Of a DNA stretch of 64,000 bases, positions 53,159 to 63,712 are shown piece after piece. The stretch's first letter is position 1; each line of letters begins with the position of its first letter. The notes under the pieces were generated by a model, which worked only from the letters and a program-made list of their open reading frames with translations, did not search any database and had not been told where the DNA came from. The translations under genes were made by a program, and so were the position numbers. The DNA is from Stenotrophomonas africana. Lineage in GTDB: Bacteria > Pseudomonadota > Gammaproteobacteria > Xanthomonadales > Xanthomonadaceae. The stretch covers positions 248,001 through 312,000 of the forward strand of contig NZ_JABEME010000004.1 in NCBI RefSeq assembly GCF_013004645.1, read 5' to 3'.

Positions 53159-53977
53159 ATGAGTGTGCCAACCCTGTACGTCGTCGCCACCCCGATCGGC
53201 AACCTGGCCGATCTGAGCCCGCGCGCGCAGGAGGTGCTGCGCTCGGTTGCGGCCATCTGTGCCGAAGACACCCGCCGCAGTGGCCAGCTGCTGTCCCATT
53301 TCGGCATCCAGCAGCCATTGGTGGCCCTGCACGAACACAATGAAGAGGCCCTGGCCCAGCGCCTGGTGTCGCGCCTGCAGGCCGGCGAATCGCTGGCGCT
53401 GGTCAGCGATGCTGGCACCCCGCTGGTCAGTGACCCCGGTTTCCGTCTGGTGCGTGCCGCGCGCGCGGCCGGCATCAAGGTCAGCCCGATCCCCGGCGCC
53501 TGTGCCGCCATCGCCGCGCTGAGCGTGGCCGGCCTGCCCAGTGACCGCTTCAGCTTCGAGGGTTTCCTGCCGGCCAAGGCCAGCGGCCGCCGCGACCGTC
53601 TGCAGGCGCTGGCCGGTGAAGTGCGCACGATGGTGTTCTACGAATCCTCGCACCGCATCACCGAGTCGCTGGCTGACATGGCGGCGATCTTCGGCGGCGA
53701 GCGCCCGGCGGTGCTGGCGCGTGAGCTGACCAAGCTGTTCGAGACCGTGCTCGATGGTGACCTGGCCGGCCTGCTGGCGAAGGTGGAAGCTGACGAGAAC
53801 CAGCGCAAGGGCGAGTTCGTGGTGATGGTGCAGGGCGCCGGCGACGATGAGGAAGCGCAGCTGGCGCATGGCCGCCGCGTCTACGCCAAGCTGAGCGAGC
53901 ATCTGCCGCCGTCGACCGCCGCCAAGCTGGCTGCCGAGCTGACCGGCGCACCGCGCAAGGCGTTGTACGGGAGCTGA
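53159..53977 (+). CDS. rsmI: 16S rRNA 2'-O-methyltransferase RsmI
   Basis: A 272-residue tetrapyrrole-methylase-fold enzyme that methylates C1402 of 16S rRNA. It begins with the family signature LYVVATPIGNLADLSPRA. It continues with CAEDTRRSGQLLSHFGI, SDAGTPLVSDPG and ESSHRI. A GTG at 53144 is in frame and could be the true start; neither has a clear ribosome site. Divergent from lpoA by 81 nt. Confidence 0.95.
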   Translation: MSVPTLYVVATPIGNLADLSPRAQEVLRSVAAICAEDTRRSGQLLSHFGIQQPLVALHEHNEEALAQRLVSRLQAGESLALVSDAGTPLVSDPGFRLVRAARAAGIKVSPIPGACAAIAALSVAGLPSDRFSFEGFLPAKASGRRDRLQALAGEVRTMVFYESSHRITESLADMAAIFGGERPAVLARELTKLFETVLDGDLAGLLAKVEADENQRKGEFVVMVQGAGDDEEAQLAHGRRVYAKLSEHLPPSTAAKLAAELTGAPRKALYGS

Positions 53978-53983
53978 TGGATC

Positions 53984-54006
53984 GTGCGGACCAAGGTCCG
54001 CACCCA
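53984..54006 (-). repeat. GTGG-type REP unit
   Basis: GTGCGGACCAAGGTCCGCAC with a GTGGG-type tail on the minus strand, between rsmI and rnpB. Confidence 0.6.
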
Positions 54007-54095
54007 CCAGAGCAACGGAATCGGTAGATTCACGCCATGCGTGGATGGATGAACCCGACGCCGCGATCAGCACGGCAGGAAGGGCGTGCGTAGGC

Positions 54096-54101
54096 TAGAA
54101 T
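54096..54101 (+). promoter_or_regulatory. -10 box of rnpB promoter
   Basis: TAGAAT, 7 nt before the predicted 5' end of rnpB. No convincing -35. Confidence 0.45.
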
Positions 54102-54108
54102 GCGCGCT

Positions 54109-54466
54109 GGCGGAGCCGGCCAGACAGTCGCGTCATCCCTTCGGGGGTGCCGAGGAAAGTCCGGGCTCCATAGGGCAAGGTGCCAGGTAACGCCTGGGCG
54201 GCGCAAGCCGACGGAAAGTGCAACAGAAAGATACCGCCTACGTCTTCTTCGGAAGGCCGGTAAGGGTGAAATGGTGCGGTAAGAGCGCACCGCGAGTCTG
54301 GCAACAGACCGGCACGGCAAACCCCACCTGGAGCAAGACCAAATAGGGATCCTTTGGCGCGGCCCGCGTTGGATCCGGGTAGGTTGCTTGAGCGTTGCGG
54401 TGACGTAACGCCTAGAGGAATGACTGTCCACGACAGAACCCGGCTTATCGGCCGGCTCCGCCTCTT
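54109..54466 (+). ncRNA. rnpB: RNase P RNA component (bacterial type A)
   Basis: The catalytic RNA of RNase P, which matures tRNA 5' ends. The ends pair as helix P1 (GGCGGAGCCGGCC with GGCCGGCTCCGCC). Universally conserved blocks are present: GAGGAAAGTCCGGGCTCC, the AACAGAAAGATACCGCC region, GGTAAGGGTGAAATGG, GCAAACCCCACCTGGAGCAA and near the end AGAGGAATGACTGTCC. A T-rich CTCTTTCTT follows P1 and may end transcription. All reading frames crossing this interval are artefacts. Confidence 0.97.
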
Positions 54467-54476
54467 TCTTACGGTA

Positions 54477-54523
54477 AGCCGAGCATGGCTCGGCTCTACA
54501 GTAGAGCCGAGCCATGCTCGGCT
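54477..54523. repeat. Head-to-head GTAG (SMAG/REP) pair
   Basis: Unit 54477-54499 (minus) and unit 54501-54523 (plus, GTAGAGCCGAGCCATGCT) meet at their GTAG heads with one base between them. This is the opposite arrangement to the tail-to-tail pairs elsewhere. Confidence 0.85.
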
Positions 54524-54552
54524 GCTCTCCGTTCAGATGCTCGGGATGTTGT

Positions 54553-55032
54553 TCAACCCGGCGTACGGTACTGCCCGGCCGAAATGAACTGCGAGAAGCG
54601 CTCGCACCACACCACCACCGTGGTGTAGTCGTCCACGTTGACGTCATCGGGTACATCGACCAGGAAGCGGTTGAAGGTCTTGACCTCGCCGATGCGCCGG
54701 GCCTGTGCCTTGATCTTCAGGAAGTCGGCCTTGTTGTCGACGAAATCGCGGACCAGGTAGACCTTGTAGTCCGGTCCCGGTCCCATCTTGCCGTCGAAGG
54801 CCACCTGGCGCGCGCTGACGCTGACCTTGCCTTCGGCCCAGTGCACCGCGTCGCTGCCCTTGAGGTCACGGCGGAACGTGGTGTGGTAGGTGGCGTCGCT
54901 CATGGCAGCCTGCACCTGTGCCGCCGGCGGATCATCAGGAGCGATCAGGATCGGCAGGAAGTACACGCCCAGGCCGAAGCCGAGGCCGAGGGTGAGCAGG
55001 TGGGTGGCGACAAGTACGAGAACACGGCGCAT
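54553..55032 (-). CDS. DM13 domain membrane-anchored protein
   Basis: A 159-residue protein with one N-terminal membrane helix (about 5-29). It is followed by a periplasmic DM13 domain (GSDAVHWAEGKVSVS, GPGPDYKVYLV, NRFLVDVPDDVNVDDYTTVVVWCERFSQFISAGQY). The domain is predicted in other organisms to have an electron-transfer role; the conserved Cys near the C-terminus (VVWCERF) is present. Its partner here is unknown. Confidence 0.8.
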   Translation of the reverse strand: MRRVLVLVATHLLTLGLGFGLGVYFLPILIAPDDPPAAQVQAAMSDATYHTTFRRDLKGSDAVHWAEGKVSVSARQVAFDGKMGPGPDYKVYLVRDFVDNKADFLKIKAQARRIGEVKTFNRFLVDVPDDVNVDDYTTVVVWCERFSQFISAGQYRTPG

Positions 55033-55133
55033 CGATGACTTCCTGTGGATCGGTGAGGCGCGCGGCAGGACCGCGCCAGATCATCGTGTGGCGTGCGTGC
55101 AGACATTTATAGACACAGAAAACAGGTACAGGG

Positions 55134-55886
55134 TCAGAAATCGACCTGGCTCTGGCCCAGGGCGACGCCCTGCGGGCCAAAGCGGCGCTCGTGGATCTCG
55201 CCGTGGCCGTCGGCGTCGATCAGCAGCACGGTGCTGGCGCGGGTGCCGTAGTCATCGCCGCGGATGAAGGCCGGGCTCAGCCAGCGCTCGCGTTCCAGGC
55301 CGATGCCGGTGTCGGGCAGGTCGCTGTCGGCGGGGCGATGTTCGTCGGCCAGGGCGGCCCAGAGCGGGGTCAGGTCCTCATCGCCGGCCTGCAGCCACGC
55401 CGACAGCGCATCCATCAGCCGTCGGGTCTTCGGCCAGGGCGCGTCCAGCGCACCGTTGGACATGCCATGCACGCCCGGGCCCAGGCTCTGCCGCTCGGCG
55501 GGGTGGTTGCCCAGGAACTCCAGGCTGTGGCCGTCCGCCAGCAACAGGTTGAATGGCGCGTAGGCGCCGGCCACCGTGGCCAGTCGGTCGATATGCACGG
55601 CGGCCGGGTCGCGGCCGCGCAGGAAGTCGGCCACCAGTGCGCCCCGGGAAGGACCGGTCTGGGCGGCCAGCGGATCGCGGACATTGGTGACCACCGCCAT
55701 GCGGCCGCCGGCACCGACGCCGGCCCAGCCGCCGCCAGAGCGCAGGTCGCGGCCCCCGATGACGGAGGTCTCATCCTGCCAGGGGGCCAGCGCCGCCGTC
55801 GGGCGGGCGTGGAACTCATCACGGTTGCCGGTCATCACCAGCCGCCAGCGCGGGTGGTGCATCCAGCCAAGAGCGAGCAGGCACAT
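55134..55886 (-). CDS. NRDE family protein (TANGO2-like)
   Basis: A 250-residue protein beginning MCLLALGW, with the catalytic-type N-terminal Cys2 of the family. The diagnostic TGNRDEFHARPT follows. Further blocks are GGRDLRSGGGWAGV and THGMSN-like VHGMSNGALD. Members are linked to haem or lipid homeostasis in eukaryotes; the bacterial role is not established. The start at 55886 was chosen because the family begins MC. Confidence 0.88.
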   Translation of the reverse strand: MCLLALGWMHHPRWRLVMTGNRDEFHARPTAALAPWQDETSVIGGRDLRSGGGWAGVGAGGRMAVVTNVRDPLAAQTGPSRGALVADFLRGRDPAAVHIDRLATVAGAYAPFNLLLADGHSLEFLGNHPAERQSLGPGVHGMSNGALDAPWPKTRRLMDALSAWLQAGDEDLTPLWAALADEHRPADSDLPDTGIGLERERWLSPAFIRGDDYGTRASTVLLIDADGHGEIHERRFGPQGVALGQSQVDF

Positions 55887-55968
55887 GGCCTCATTGTGCA
55901 CGGTTTGCGCAGTCTGGCGCCGCTTCCGGCCCGTTTTGGATGAATGCGCGGCCGATGTTTCACGCGCT

Positions 55969-56031
55969 GTCCACAGCCCTGAACTTCCGTTCAATCTCAA
56001 AAATTGAGACGGATCAGCAACTTGTGGATAA
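55969..56031. promoter_or_regulatory. DnaA-box-like sites upstream of mraZ
   Basis: A perfect DnaA box (TTATCCACA, as TGTGGATAA at 56023-56031) and a related TGTCCACAG at 55969-55977 flank the dyad TCTCAA-AAA-TTGAGA (55995-56009). They lie in the 323-nt gap 55887-56209 before the dcw cluster. Function is inferred only. Confidence 0.35.
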
Positions 56032-56101
56032 GCCTTGAACAATTCTCTAAAGGTTGTTGCAAGCCATTGATGTGGCTGGCGATTTCCCCGCTGAAAAGTT
56101 G

Positions 56102-56129
56102 TTGACAACCCTTCGGCCGCTGCTAAGGT
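56102..56129 (+). promoter_or_regulatory. Probable sigma-70 promoter of dcw cluster
   Basis: A perfect -35 TTGACA (56102-56107), 16-nt spacer and weak -10 TAAGGT (56124-56129), about 80 nt before the mraZ start. Confidence 0.45.
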
Positions 56130-56147
56130 GGGCATCAGAGGGAAATC

Positions 56148-56173
56148 CGGGTGTTTTGTGGGTTTTCGTGGTT
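56148..56173 (+). promoter_or_regulatory. Candidate MraZ operator
   Basis: Direct repeats GTTTTGTGG and GTTTTCGTGG (56153-56171) contain TGGGT and TGGTT boxes spaced by 5 nt, preceded by a CGGGT 11 nt earlier. MraZ proteins bind closely spaced TGGGN repeats upstream of their own gene. Position just after the promoter fits repression. Confidence 0.4.
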
Positions 56174-56209
56174 CAATGTTTCACCGGGCGAAGGATAGGT
56201 GCACGCGTC

Positions 56210-56656
56210 GTGTTCCAGGGCGAGACGGCCATCACAGTTGACGATAAAGGGCGCATGGCGGTTCCCACCGCTTACCGCGACCTCGTCGCGCGCGCCAGCA
56301 ACAACCGTCTCGTGCTGACCTACAACCCGTTCGAAGCCGGCTGCCTGTGGCTGTACGCAGAGTCGGAATGGGAGCGGGTCCGCGACGACGTCATGTCCAA
56401 GCCCAACACCCAGCGCGTCGTGCGCCTGTTGCAGCAGAAGCTGGTCGGCTCGGCCGCCCATCTGGAGCTGGACGGCAACGGTCGCATCAGCATCCCCGCC
56501 AGCCACCGCGGTGCGGTGGGCATTGAGAAGAAGGCGGTATTGCTCGGTATGGGCGACAAGTTCGAATTGTGGAGCGAGCAGGCGCATCGGGCCCTGATCC
56601 AGCAGACGTTGTCTGACGAGGATCTGGGTGATGGGTTGCTCGACCTGAAGTTGTGA
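56210..56656 (+). CDS. mraZ: Transcriptional regulator MraZ
   Basis: A 148-residue DNA-binding protein with two AbrB/SpoVT-like domains. Each has its D-x-x-G-R motif (DDKGRMAVP and DGNGRISIP). First gene of the dcw cluster, which it represses in E. coli. The GTG start gives the expected beginning [15 protein letters not shown]; no closer start fits the family. It overlaps the rsmH GTG by 4 nt. Confidence 0.93.
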   Translation: MFQGETAITVDDKGRMAVPTAYRDLVARASNNRLVLTYNPFEAGCLWLYAESEWERVRDDVMSKPNTQRVVRLLQQKLVGSAAHLELDGNGRISIPASHRGAVGIEKKAVLLGMGDKFELWSEQAHRALIQQTLSDEDLGDGLLDLKL

Positions 56657-57639
56657 GCCGGGGTGCCCGGATGCGCCCAGAAGCGCAGACCGGTCACCTT
56701 CCGGTGTCGCAGTCGCCGGCGGTGCACCTGCCGGTCCTGTACACCCAGGTCCTTGAAGGCCTGAGGGTGATCGAAAACGGACGTTATCTGGATGGCACGT
56801 TCGGTCGTGGCGGTCATGCACGTGGCGTGCTCACCCAGCTCGGTCCCGAGGGGCGCCTGCTGGTCATGGACAAGGATCCGGAAGCCATCGCCGTAGCCGA
56901 GCGCGATTTTGCGCCGGACCCGCGCGTGTCCATCTTCCGTGGCAGCTTCGCCCAGCTGCTGCAGTGGGATGCGACGGCCGAAGGCCTGGACGGCGTGCTG
57001 TTCGACCTGGGCGTGTCGTCGCCGCAGCTGGACGTGGCCGAACGTGGCTTCAGCTTCGGCAAGGATGGCCCGCTGGACATGCGCATGGATCCGGACAGCG
57101 GTGAAAGCGCCGCGCAGTGGATCAACCGCGTGGAAGACCGCGAAATTGCCGACGTGCTGTGGACCTACGGCGAAGAACGCCAGAGCCGCCGCATCGCCCG
57201 CGCCATCGTGGCCCGCCGCGAGAAGCAGCCGTTCACCCGCACCGCCGAACTGGCCGAGCTGATCGCCTCGGTGATGCCGCGTGGGAAAGACAAGATCCAC
57301 CCGGCCACGCGCAGCTTCCAGGCCATCCGCATCCACATCAACCGCGAGCTGGCCGATCTCGAAGCCGGGCTCGATGCGGCCGTGGAACGGCTCAAGCCCG
57401 GTGGCCGGCTGGCGGTGATCAGCTTCCATTCGCTGGAAGACCGCATCGTCAAGCAGTACATGAACCGCCTGGCCAAGGCGCCGCCGGCCAACCGCCGCCT
57501 GCCTGAGGCGGTGGCGTTCGTGCCGACGCTGGACCTGATCGGCGGTGCCATCAAGGCTACCGACGAGGAACTGGCCGCCAACCCGCGTGCGCGCAGCGCC
57601 GTGCTGCGCGTGGCGCAGAAGCGGGAGGCCGACGCATGA
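56653..57639 (+). CDS. rsmH: 16S rRNA m4C1402 methyltransferase RsmH (MraW)
   Basis: A SAM-dependent enzyme of 322 or 328 residues that N4-methylates C1402 of 16S rRNA, the same nucleotide targeted by RsmI nearby. Motifs are [26 protein letters not shown] (SAM loop), [12 protein letters not shown] and the C-terminal [12 protein letters not shown]. The GTG at 56653 overlaps the mraZ stop; ATG 56671 is the alternative. ATGA overlap with ftsL. Confidence 0.95.
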   Translation: MSRGARMRPEAQTGHLPVSQSPAVHLPVLYTQVLEGLRVIENGRYLDGTFGRGGHARGVLTQLGPEGRLLVMDKDPEAIAVAERDFAPDPRVSIFRGSFAQLLQWDATAEGLDGVLFDLGVSSPQLDVAERGFSFGKDGPLDMRMDPDSGESAAQWINRVEDREIADVLWTYGEERQSRRIARAIVARREKQPFTRTAELAELIASVMPRGKDKIHPATRSFQAIRIHINRELADLEAGLDAAVERLKPGGRLAVISFHSLEDRIVKQYMNRLAKAPPANRRLPEAVAFVPTLDLIGGAIKATDEELAANPRARSAVLRVAQKREADA

Positions 57640-57899
57640 GCCGGCTGCTGCTGATCATCCTGTTGGCCTCGACCGTGGCCTCTGCGATCGGCGTCGTGTT
57701 CGTGCGTCACCGTCACCGGCAGACGTTCATCGAGCTGTCGCGCGCCGAACGCAAGCGCGATGACATCAACCTCGAATTCGGCCGCCTGCAGCTGGAGCAG
57801 GCCACGCTGGCCGAAGCCAACCGGGTGGATCGCATCGCCCGCGAAAAGCTCGGCATGAAGTTCCCCGAAGCCGGGGACATCGTGGTGGTGCGGCCATGA
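57636..57899 (+). CDS. ftsL: Cell division protein FtsL
   Basis: An 87-residue bitopic membrane protein. It has one N-terminal helix (about 3-22) and a periplasmic heptad-rich coiled coil (about 28-65) ending in [15 protein letters not shown]. It forms the FtsQLB scaffold of the divisome. Identity rests on size, topology and position between rsmH and ftsI, with ATGA overlaps on both sides. Confidence 0.92.
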   Translation: MSRLLLIILLASTVASAIGVVFVRHRHRQTFIELSRAERKRDDINLEFGRLQLEQATLAEANRVDRIAREKLGMKFPEAGDIVVVRP

Positions 57900-59740
57900 G
57901 CAAGACCGGCCGCAACCGCCCGCGCAACGCCTTCAATCTGCGCCAGCGCCTGCGCTGGGTGGCGCTGGCGCTCGGCCTGTGTTCGGTGTCGCTGGTCGGC
58001 CGCGCCGCCTACGTGCAGATCATCAACAGCGACTTCTACCAGCGCCAGGGCGAAGCCCGCTACCTGCGCGAGCTGCCGATCAAGACCTCGCGCGGCATGA
58101 TCACCGACCGCAACGGCGAGCCGCTGGCGGTGTCCACGCCGGTCGCCTCGATCTGGGTCAACCCGCAGGACCTGCTGCGTTCGCCCGAGCGCATCCCGGA
58201 GCTGGCCCAGGCGGTCGGCATGTCGGTGGACGAGCTGAGCAGCCGCCTGTCGCAGAAGTCGGACAAGGAATTCATGTACCTGCGTCGCCGGATCAATCCG
58301 GACGAGGCAGAGAAGGTGGTCGCGCTGAAGATTCCGGGCGTGGCCGCGCAGCGCGAGTTCCGCCGCTTCTACCCGCAGGGTGAGGCGATGGCGCACGTGC
58401 TGGGCTTCACCAACATCGACGACCGCGGCCAGGAAGGCCTGGAGCTGGCGTTCGACGAATGGCTGCGCGGCAAGGCCGGCGCCAAGCGGGTGATCCGCAA
58501 CCGCAAGGGCGAGACCGTCGAAAGCGATCTGCTGCGCGCCGCCGAACCGGGTAAGGACCTGACCCTCAGCATCGATCGCCGCATCCAGTACCTGGCGTTC
58601 AAGGAGCTGCGCAACGCGCTGGTGGCCAACAAGGCGGCCGGCGGTTCGATGGTGATCATGGACGTGACCACCGGCGAGATCCTGGCCATGGTCAACCTGC
58701 CGACCTACAACCCGAATTCGCTGACCGGCGCGCTGCCCGATGCGCGCCGCAACCGTGCGGTGACTGATCTGGTCGAGCCGGGCTCGACGATGAAGCCGCT
58801 GACCATCGCCACCGCGCTGCAGGCCGGTGCGGTGACCAAGGACACCATCATCGATACCAACCCGGGTTACATGCAGGTAGCCCGCTTCACCATTCGCGAC
58901 GTGCCGCGCAACAACGGCGTGCTGAACGTGACCGGCGTGATCACCCGCAGTTCCAACATCGGCGCGGCCAAGGTTGCGGCGAAGATGCCGGACCAGGTGT
59001 TCTATGACGGCGTGCGCCGCTTCGGCTACGGCTCGGTGCCGCACAGCGGCTTCCCGGGTGAATCCGGTGGCGTGGTGCGGCGCCCGGCCAACTGGGACGG
59101 TGCCACCAAGACCACGATGTCCTACGGCTACGGCCTGAACGTGACGCCGCTGCAGATCGCGACCGCTTATTCGGCGCTGGCCAATGGTGGCAAGCTGATC
59201 GCGCCGACCTTCGTCAAAGGCCAGCGCAACGAAGCGCATCAGATCATCGATGAGAGCGTCGCCAGGCAGGTGGTGGCGATGATGGAAACGGTGGTCACCC
59301 AGGGCGGCGCCAAGCAGGCGGCGGTGCTGGGCTACCGCGTGGCCGGCAAGACCGGTACCGCGCGCAAGACCGGTCCGGGGGGGTACGAGCGGGGTCATTA
59401 CAACGCGCTGTTCGCCGGCGTGGTGCCGGCCACCAACCCGCGCTTCGCCACCGTCATCGTCATCAACGATCCGCAGGCCGGCAAGTTCTACGGCGGCCTG
59501 GTGTCGGCGCCGGTCTATCACAACGTGATGGAAGGCACCCTGCGCCTGATGGACGTGCCGCTGGACGACCTGCAGTCGTGGCTGGCCGCGCAGCAGTCCG
59601 GCAAGGTCGGCCACTCGGCCTCGATCCTGCCTGCGCCGCCGGCCGAAGCCGCCTTGCCGGTGGATGCCGCCGCTGAATTCGATGCTGCGCTGCCCAGCGC
59701 GCATGCCCAGACGCCGCCCGCTACGGGAGGCACGCAATGA
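57896..59740 (+). CDS. ftsI: Peptidoglycan D,D-transpeptidase FtsI (PBP3)
   Basis: A 614-residue bitopic septal transpeptidase. It has a cytoplasmic tail, a membrane helix (about 20-40), the PBP dimer/pedestal domain, then the penicillin-binding domain with S297-T-M-K300, S352-S-N354 and K485-T-G487. The C-terminal 50 residues are Pro/Ala-rich. It cross-links septal peptidoglycan with FtsW, whose gene is at the right edge. ATGA overlaps with ftsL and murE. Confidence 0.97.
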   Translation: MSKTGRNRPRNAFNLRQRLRWVALALGLCSVSLVGRAAYVQIINSDFYQRQGEARYLRELPIKTSRGMITDRNGEPLAVSTPVASIWVNPQDLLRSPERIPELAQAVGMSVDELSSRLSQKSDKEFMYLRRRINPDEAEKVVALKIPGVAAQREFRRFYPQGEAMAHVLGFTNIDDRGQEGLELAFDEWLRGKAGAKRVIRNRKGETVESDLLRAAEPGKDLTLSIDRRIQYLAFKELRNALVANKAAGGSMVIMDVTTGEILAMVNLPTYNPNSLTGALPDARRNRAVTDLVEPGSTMKPLTIATALQAGAVTKDTIIDTNPGYMQVARFTIRDVPRNNGVLNVTGVITRSSNIGAAKVAAKMPDQVFYDGVRRFGYGSVPHSGFPGESGGVVRRPANWDGATKTTMSYGYGLNVTPLQIATAYSALANGGKLIAPTFVKGQRNEAHQIIDESVARQVVAMMETVVTQGGAKQAAVLGYRVAGKTGTARKTGPGGYERGHYNALFAGVVPATNPRFATVIVINDPQAGKFYGGLVSAPVYHNVMEGTLRLMDVPLDDLQSWLAAQQSGKVGHSASILPAPPAEAALPVDAAAEFDAALPSAHAQTPPATGGTQ

Positions 59741-61245
59741 GTCCTTCGATGTTGCTTTCGCAGTTGCTTCCGGACGTGGCCCTGGCAGGCCATGATCCCG
59801 TTCTGACCGGCCTGGTGCTGGACAGCCGCGCCGTGCGCCCCGGCAATGCCTTCGTCGCCATCGCCGGGTTCGGCGCGCATGGCCTGGGCTTTGTCGAGCA
59901 GGCCCGCGCGGCGGGCGCTGTCGCCATCCTGTTCGAACCGCCCGCGCCTGCCGAACTGCCGGCCCCGGCCGATGCGATCGCCGTGCCGGGCCTGCGCGCG
60001 CGCATGGGCGCGATGGCCGACCAGTTCCATGGCGCACCGTCGCGGGCGATGGCGATGGTGGGCGTGACCGGCACCAACGGCAAGACGTCCACCGTGCAGC
60101 TGCTGGCCCAGGCTTGGCATCTGCTCGGAACGCCCAGTGGCAGTATCGGCACGCTGGGCGCCGGACTTTATGGTGCGGTTGAACCGACCGGCTTCACCAC
60201 GCCGCTGGTGCTGCAGATGCATGCGTTGCTGGCGCAGCTGCGCGACGCCGGTGCGCGCGCGGTGGCGATGGAAGTCAGCTCGCACGCGCTGGACCAGGGG
60301 CGCGTGGATGCCGTGCACTACGACGTGGCGGTGTTCACCAATCTGACCCGCGACCATCTGGACTACCACGGCGACATGGCCAGCTACGGCGCGGCCAAGG
60401 CGCGGCTGTTCCATCGTCCGGGCCTGAAGTCCGCGGTGATCAATCTTGACGACGCCTTCGGCCGCCAGCTGTTCGCCGGCCTGCCGGCGGGCGTGCAGCC
60501 GATCGGTCTGAGCTCGCGCGGTGCCACCGATGCCAGCGTGCGCGCCGAAGCGCTGCAGCTGGACGGCCGCGGCATTGCCTTCGAACTGGTCATCGACGGC
60601 CAGCGCGCGGCGGTACAGTCGCCGCTGCTGGGCCGCTTCAACGTGGACAACCTCCTGGCCGTGGCCGGCACCCTGCACGCGCAGGGCCAGCCGCTGCCGC
60701 GCATCGCCGAAGTACTGTCGGCACTGCAGCCGATCCGTGGCCGCATGAACCGCCTGGGCGGCGAAGACGGTCTGCCGACCGTGGTGGTCGATTACGCACA
60801 CACCCCGGACGCGCTGGAGCAGGCGTTGGACAGCCTGCATGGCCACCTGCACGGCGCGCTGTTCTGCGTGTTCGGCTGCGGTGGCGAGCGCGATACCGGC
60901 AAGCGTCCGCAGATGGCGGCCATCGCAGAGCGCCTTGCCAATCAGGTCATCGTCACCGACGACAACCCGCGTGGCGAAGATGGCGACGTGATCGTGGCCG
61001 ACATCCTGGCCGGCTTCACCGATGCCTCTGCCGTGACCGTGCAGCGCAGCCGCGCGCGTGCGATCGGCCTGGCGGTGAAGCGTGCCGGTGCCGGCGACAT
61101 CATCCTGATCGCCGGCAAGGGCCACGAGCCGTACCAGGAAGTGAATGGCGTGCGCCATGACTTCGACGACACCGAAGTGGCCGCCGCTGCACTGGCGGCC
61201 AAGGCCGGTGTGCTCAGCGCGCAGGCCGGGGAGGGCGCCGCATGA
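59737..61245 (+). CDS. murE: UDP-MurNAc-tripeptide synthetase MurE (meso-DAP adding)
   Basis: A 502-residue Mur ligase that adds the third peptide residue to UDP-MurNAc-L-Ala-D-Glu. The ATP loop is [10 protein letters not shown] (109-118, Lys116). The D409-N-P-R412 motif specifies meso-diaminopimelate as substrate; lysine-adding enzymes differ here. Catalytic YAHTPDALE is also visible. ATGA overlaps with both neighbours. Confidence 0.96.
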   Translation: MSPSMLLSQLLPDVALAGHDPVLTGLVLDSRAVRPGNAFVAIAGFGAHGLGFVEQARAAGAVAILFEPPAPAELPAPADAIAVPGLRARMGAMADQFHGAPSRAMAMVGVTGTNGKTSTVQLLAQAWHLLGTPSGSIGTLGAGLYGAVEPTGFTTPLVLQMHALLAQLRDAGARAVAMEVSSHALDQGRVDAVHYDVAVFTNLTRDHLDYHGDMASYGAAKARLFHRPGLKSAVINLDDAFGRQLFAGLPAGVQPIGLSSRGATDASVRAEALQLDGRGIAFELVIDGQRAAVQSPLLGRFNVDNLLAVAGTLHAQGQPLPRIAEVLSALQPIRGRMNRLGGEDGLPTVVVDYAHTPDALEQALDSLHGHLHGALFCVFGCGGERDTGKRPQMAAIAERLANQVIVTDDNPRGEDGDVIVADILAGFTDASAVTVQRSRARAIGLAVKRAGAGDIILIAGKGHEPYQEVNGVRHDFDDTEVAAAALAAKAGVLSAQAGEGAA

Positions 61246-62636
61246 AGCGCACCCTGCTTTCGCTGATCGCCCACTGGGCCGGCGGCGAGATCCACGGCGA
61301 CGACGTGGCCATCGATGCGGTCAGCAATGACACCCGCAGCCTCGGCCCGGGCAGCCTGTATGTGGCGCTGCGCGGCGAGCGTTTCGACGGCCATGACTTC
61401 GCGACTGACGCGCAGGCGCGCGGTGCCAGTGCGCTGCTGGTCGAGCGCCTGCTGCCGATCGAACTGCCGCAGGTGCTGGTGGCCGACAGCGAACTGGCAC
61501 TGGCGAAGATCGCCACCGGCATGCAGCGCGACCGTGGCACCGAGGTGTTCGCGATCACCGGCAGCAACGGCAAGACCAGCGTGAAGAGCCTGCTGCTGTC
61601 GATCCTGCAGCAGGTGGCCCGGCACGCCCACAAGGTGGTCTACGCCAACCCGGGCAACCGCAACAACGAGATCGGCCTGCCGCTGGCGGTGATCGATGCA
61701 CCGGAAGATGCCGACTACGCCGTCTACGAGATGGGCGCCGGCAAGCCGGGCGACATTGCCTACCTGACCGACATCGCCCGCCCGCGCTATGCGCTGGTCA
61801 ACAACATCGCCCCGGCGCACCTGGAACGCATGGGCAGCCTGCTCGGCGTGGCGGTGACCAAGGGCGCGATCTATGCCGCGCTGCCGGCCGATGGCGTGGC
61901 CGTGATCAATGTGGACGATGCCTACGGCCGCTGGTTCGAACAGCACTTCGTCGGCACCCCGCCGCGTTGCCGCGTGCTGCGCTACGGCCTGGAACACACC
62001 GCCGAGGTGACCGCGCGCGACATCCGCGCCGGCGCGCAGGGCAGCCAGTTCACGCTGGTCGCACCGGGCGGCGAAGCCCGCGTGGTGCTGGGCCTGCCGG
62101 GTCGCCACAATGTCAGCAACGCGCTGGCCGCTGCCAGCCTGGCGCTGGCCGCCGGTGTCGACCTGGCGCTGATCGCGACCGGCCTGGCCGAAGCGCAGCC
62201 GGTGCCGGGCCGCCAGATTGCCCATCAGCTGCGCAATGGCGCGGTGCTGGTGGACGACAGCTACAACGCCAACCCGGGTTCGCTGGCTGCGGCCATCGAC
62301 GCCCTGGCCGCCGCGCCGGAAGAGGGCTGGCTGGTGCTGGGCGACATGCGCGAATTGGGCCCGGACGGCGAGGCACTGCATGCGCAGGCCGGTATCCGTG
62401 CACGCGCCGCCGGACTGAAGCGGCTTTATGCGCTGGGTCCGCTCAGTGCCGCCGCTGCGTCCGCCTTCGGTGAAGGCGGACGCCATTTCGCTACCCATGG
62501 TGCGCTGTCACAGGCGCTGCAGGACGAGTTGCACGCTGGTGTGCGCTGCCTGGTCAAGGGTTCCCGTGGCAGTGCCATGGACCTGATCGTCAAAGCGCTG
62601 CTGGCGCAAGGAGAGGAATCCCCGCATGTTGTATGA
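61242..62636 (+). CDS. murF: UDP-MurNAc-pentapeptide synthetase MurF
   Basis: A 464-residue Mur ligase that adds D-Ala-D-Ala. The ATP loop is GSNGKTS (residues 107-113). Further blocks are [23 protein letters not shown] and [10 protein letters not shown], all MurF-specific. It overlaps mraY by 11 nt. Confidence 0.97.
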   Translation: MKRTLLSLIAHWAGGEIHGDDVAIDAVSNDTRSLGPGSLYVALRGERFDGHDFATDAQARGASALLVERLLPIELPQVLVADSELALAKIATGMQRDRGTEVFAITGSNGKTSVKSLLLSILQQVARHAHKVVYANPGNRNNEIGLPLAVIDAPEDADYAVYEMGAGKPGDIAYLTDIARPRYALVNNIAPAHLERMGSLLGVAVTKGAIYAALPADGVAVINVDDAYGRWFEQHFVGTPPRCRVLRYGLEHTAEVTARDIRAGAQGSQFTLVAPGGEARVVLGLPGRHNVSNALAAASLALAAGVDLALIATGLAEAQPVPGRQIAHQLRNGAVLVDDSYNANPGSLAAAIDALAAAPEEGWLVLGDMRELGPDGEALHAQAGIRARAAGLKRLYALGPLSAAAASAFGEGGRHFATHGALSQALQDELHAGVRCLVKGSRGSAMDLIVKALLAQGEESPHVV

Positions 62637-63711
62637 ACTGGCTCGATGGTTGCAGCAGTTGGAGAGCCTGTTCGGGCTGTTCAACTACCAGACGTTCCGC
62701 GCCATCCTTGCCGCGCTGACGGCCCTGTTCCTGTCGCTGTGGCTTGGCCCGGCGATGATCCGCAAGCTTGCCCAGTTCAAGGGCGGCCAGCCGATCCGCA
62801 AGGACGGTCCGCAGACCCATTTCTCCAAGGCCGGCACGCCGACTATGGGCGGTTCGCTGATCCTGCTCACCATCACCCTGTCGGTGCTGATGTGGGCCGA
62901 CCTGCGCAACCGCTACGTGTGGCTGGTGCTGGCGGTGATGCTGTGCTTCGGTGCCATCGGCTGGTATGACGACTGGATCAAGATCGTCCGCCGCGACCCG
63001 AACGGCCTGAAGTCGCGCTGGAAGTACCTGCTGCAGTCGATCTTCGGCCTGGCCGCGGGCCTGTTCCTGTTCTACACGGCCGACGTGCCGGCAGCGCTGA
63101 CCTTCTACATCCCGATGTTCAAGTCGATCGCGCTGCCGCTGGCCGGCATCGGCTTCGTGGCCATCGCCTACTTCTGGATCGTCGGCTTCTCCAACGCGGT
63201 GAACCTGACCGACGGCCTGGATGGCCTGGCGATCATGCCGACCGTGCTGGTGGCCTGCGCGCTGGGCGTATTCGCGTATGCCTCGGGCAACGTGGTATTC
63301 GCCAACTACCTGCAGATTCCGCAGATTCCGGGCGCCGGCGAGCTGGTCATCATCTGCGCGGCCATCGCCGGTGCCGGCCTCGGCTTCCTGTGGTTCAACA
63401 CCTATCCGGCCATGGTGTTCATGGGCGACATCGGCGCGCTGGCGCTGGGTGCGGTGCTGGGCACCATCGCGGTGATCACCCGCCAGGAGCTGGTGCTGGT
63501 GATCATGGGCGGCGTGTTCGTCATCGAAACGCTGTCGGTGATGATCCAGGTCGCTTCGTTCAAGCTGACCGGCAAGCGCGTGTTCCGCATGGCGCCGATC
63601 CACCACCATTTCGAACTGAAGGGCTGGCCGGAGCCGCGCGTCATCGTGCGCTTCTGGATCATCTCCGTCGTGCTCGTGCTGATCGGCCTGGCCACGTTGA
63701 AGGTGCGCTGA
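62626..63711 (+). CDS. mraY: Phospho-MurNAc-pentapeptide transferase MraY
   Basis: A 361-residue inner membrane enzyme with ten helices that makes lipid I from UDP-MurNAc-pentapeptide and undecaprenyl phosphate. Catalytic blocks are GWYDDWIKI (Asp pair), [20 protein letters not shown] and [12 protein letters not shown]. Length is within a residue of E. coli MraY. The start overlaps murF. Confidence 0.97.
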   Translation: MLYELARWLQQLESLFGLFNYQTFRAILAALTALFLSLWLGPAMIRKLAQFKGGQPIRKDGPQTHFSKAGTPTMGGSLILLTITLSVLMWADLRNRYVWLVLAVMLCFGAIGWYDDWIKIVRRDPNGLKSRWKYLLQSIFGLAAGLFLFYTADVPAALTFYIPMFKSIALPLAGIGFVAIAYFWIVGFSNAVNLTDGLDGLAIMPTVLVACALGVFAYASGNVVFANYLQIPQIPGAGELVIICAAIAGAGLGFLWFNTYPAMVFMGDIGALALGAVLGTIAVITRQELVLVIMGGVFVIETLSVMIQVASFKLTGKRVFRMAPIHHHFELKGWPEPRVIVRFWIISVVLVLIGLATLKVR

Positions 63712-63712
63712 G

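Noticed and set aside
54030..54656. Apparent coding frames across 54.0-54.6 kb
   Set aside because: They cross rnpB, whose structure and conserved blocks are unmistakable, and adjacent REP units.
57713..61158. Long antisense frames opposite ftsI and murE (774 and 546 codons)
   Set aside because: Same shadow effect opposite genes with full catalytic motifs; His/Arg/Gln-rich composition typical of antisense frames in GC-rich DNA.
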